Made by a program: the position numbers and the translations under genes. This document shows, piece by piece, positions 6,164 through 7,549 of a DNA stretch of 7,549 nucleotides; position 1 is the stretch's first letter, and each line of letters starts with the position of its first letter. The DNA is from an uncultured Ruminococcus sp. Lineage in GTDB: Bacteria > Bacillota > Clostridia > Oscillospirales > Acutalibacteraceae. The DNA lies in contig CACWNZ010000055.1 of NCBI GenBank assembly GCA_902762335.1, positions 1-7,549 on the forward strand, read 5' to 3'. A model generated the notes under the pieces. That model did not search any database. It was given only the letters and a program-made list of their open reading frames with translations, and was not told where the DNA came from.

Positions 6164-7426
6164 TCACAGTTCGTTGAATACTATCCTGCCTGAATATACC
6201 GTAAGCTTTACCCTCGCCGAGAGCTCAAGACCCTTGAACGGGGTATTTTTTGACCTGCCGTGCAGCCCTTCGGGATCTACGGTCCACCTCTCCTTTTTGT
6301 AGAGCATCAGATCGGCGGGCTGACCCTCCCTGAGCGTTCCGCCGTGCGTCCGCAGTATCCTTGCGGGATTCAGCGACATTTTCTCAAGAAGCTCCCTTTC
6401 GCTCATGTATCCGCCCTCCACAAGAACGGTATATGCCGCCGCAAACGAGGTCTCCATTCCTATAGAGCCGTTGGGCGCATTTACGAAGTCCGACTTCTCC
6501 TGCGGGGTATGAGGGGCATGGTCTGTACCTATAGCGTCTATAGTGCCGTCGCACAGAGCCTCTATCATCGCAAGACGGTCGCTTTCCCGTCTCAGGGGCG
6601 GATTCATGCGGTAGTCCGCATCACGCCTGAGAAGCTCCTTCTCCGTCAGCATGAGATAATGCGGGGCTGTCTCCGCCGTGACGGCGACACCTCTTTTCTT
6701 TGCGTCGCGTATCATCGCCGCAGAGGTCTTCGTGCTGACGTGGCAGATATGCACGGGCAGTCCGTATGACTCCGCAAGCGCTATCTCCCTTGCCGTTCCC
6801 GCGTCCTCGGCGGCGGCGGGCATACCCTTTACTCCGAGAGCCTCCGATACCTCCCCCTCATTGACCTTGCCGCCCGCAAGATAGGGATCCTCGCAGTGCG
6901 CCGTCACGGGAATGCCGAGCTCCTTTGCCTTTTTCATCGCCCTTACCATTATCGAGGTATCGAGCACGGGTACTCCGTCGTCCGACAGCGCAGAGATCCC
7001 CGCATCAAAAAGCGCGTCTATATCGGTCGCCTCGTGTCCGCCGAGTCCCTTCGTTATAGCTCCTACAACGTGCACGCGCGCATCGGCGTTCTTTGCCTTT
7101 TCAAGTATATATCTCACCGTTTCGGGACTGTCAGTCGACGGTATCGTGTTGGGCATTGCAAGAAGCTGTGTCACGCCTCCTGCCGCCGCCGCTTTACAGC
7201 CCGAAATAACGTCCTCCTTTGCGGTCTGTCCGGGGTCGCGCAGATGAACGTGGAGATCGATGAGCCCGGGGGCAGCCGTAAGCCCCGTACCGTCTATTAT
7301 CACGGTATCCTCGTCCGGCTCAAAGGGCTCGGAGAAAACTCCGTCCTTTATAAAGAGGTTGCCCTCAGTGCGGCTCTCGTCCGAGGGATCTATCATGCGC
7401 ACATTCTTTATCAGCAGCTTATCCAT
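6164..7426 (-). CDS. pyrC: Dihydroorotase, class I
   Basis: PyrC closes N-carbamoyl-aspartate to dihydroorotate, the third step of de novo UMP synthesis. It is a cytosolic zinc enzyme of the amidohydrolase superfamily. At 420 residues it has class I length. The metal site is complete: His59 and His61 in DLHVHLRDPG, an Asp in SDDG (148-151), His177 in TAHCED, His229 in HICHVS, and Asp302 in GTDHAPH. Arg63 and Asn93 (MPNT) are in place for the substrate carboxylates. The ends (about residues 1-52 and 370-420) form the usual amidohydrolase beta-sandwich, with NTPFKGLELSARVKLTVYSG near the C terminus. The ATG has a GGAGG site at 7433-7437, six bases upstream. It follows the upstream reading frame by 32 bases and precedes pyrF by 17, so all three are probably in one unit. 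No pyrB partner is visible in the window, and nothing is missing or broken in the gene. Confidence 0.97.
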   Translation of the reverse strand: MDKLLIKNVRMIDPSDESRTEGNLFIKDGVFSEPFEPDEDTVIIDGTGLTAAPGLIDLHVHLRDPGQTAKEDVISGCKAAAAGGVTQLLAMPNTIPSTDSPETVRYILEKAKNADARVHVVGAITKGLGGHEATDIDALFDAGISALSDDGVPVLDTSIMVRAMKKAKELGIPVTAHCEDPYLAGGKVNEGEVSEALGVKGMPAAAEDAGTAREIALAESYGLPVHICHVSTKTSAAMIRDAKKRGVAVTAETAPHYLMLTEKELLRRDADYRMNPPLRRESDRLAMIEALCDGTIDAIGTDHAPHTPQEKSDFVNAPNGSIGMETSFAAAYTVLVEGGYMSERELLEKMSLNPARILRTHGGTLREGQPADLMLYKKERWTVDPEGLHGRSKNTPFKGLELSARVKLTVYSGRIVFNEL

Positions 7427-7458
7427 TATGCTCCTCCGTTTCTGCCGCAGCCCTTATA

Positions 7459-7549
7459 TCATTCCTCGTCCTCGGGCGGCTGCGCATCTGACGAGAAAAA
7501 CTTTTTCAGTCTGCTGCCGAAGCCGGGCTTCTTCCTGCCCTCCTTAGCG
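7459..7549 (-). CDS. C-terminal tail of an unrecognised protein (cut by window edge)
   Basis: The last 29 codons of a reading frame end in TGA at 7459-7461. The tail is basic (AKEGRKKPGFGSRLKKFF) followed by an acidic end (SSDAQPPEDEE). It has no motif that identifies a family. Such charged, low-complexity tails are common at the C termini of membrane-anchored or nucleic-acid-binding proteins, but that is only a general impression. The assignment as coding rests on the unit's spacing (32 bases before pyrC), the same strand, and the fact that the frame stays open to the window edge. The short length makes this moderate evidence. It is probably the gene before pyrC in the same operon. Confidence 0.55.
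   Translation of the reverse strand, partial: AKEGRKKPGFGSRLKKFFSSDAQPPEDEE

Noticed and set aside
6147..6167. A seven-residue N-terminal extension of PyrF from GTG
   Set aside because: The GTG overlaps the pyrC stop and lies upstream of the GGAGG that serves the ATG at 6146.

Overview
The window reads as an ordinary chromosomal stretch from a Firmicutes bacterium, most likely a Ruminococcus-like member of the Oscillospiraceae. That placement is an inference. It rests on AGGAGG-type ribosome sites, sigma-A-like promoters, a Gram-positive type MetRS, HPr with both His15 and Ser46, a PcrA-type helicase, and frequent ATA isoleucine codons in otherwise fairly GC-rich coding sequence. All eight genes (six complete, two cut by the window edges) lie on the minus strand, so transcription runs from high to low coordinates. 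No stretch of 300 bases or more lacks a gene.

In order of transcription: positions 7549-5154 hold the C-terminal tail of an unrecognised protein, then pyrC (dihydroorotase) and pyrF (OMP decarboxylase). PyrC and PyrF catalyse the third and last steps of de novo UMP synthesis. The two genes are 17 bases apart, and the unit ends at a strong intrinsic terminator. Positions 5124-1333 start with a near-consensus promoter and a TTG-initiated pcrA (superfamily 1 DNA helicase). A 165-base spacer packed with inverted repeats follows, then a zinc-dependent phospholipase C family protein without a signal peptide, and HPr. I see no clear promoter in the spacer, so the last two genes may depend on read-through from pcrA. 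Positions 1287-1 start with a second near-consensus promoter, followed by a two-part GNAT acetyltransferase and, 20 bases later, metG (methionyl-tRNA synthetase), which runs off the left edge.

I do not see a new defence, mobile or biosynthetic system here. The item most worth a second look is the cluster of inverted repeats at 2547-2674, led by a perfect 14-bp stem with a 6-base loop. It looks like a dispersed repeat or a remnant of a small mobile element rather than a normal terminator. Lesser points are an extra segment of about 40 residues near the front of PcrA, the unexplained N-terminal half of the acetyltransferase, and the pairing of a cytosolic PLC-family protein with HPr.
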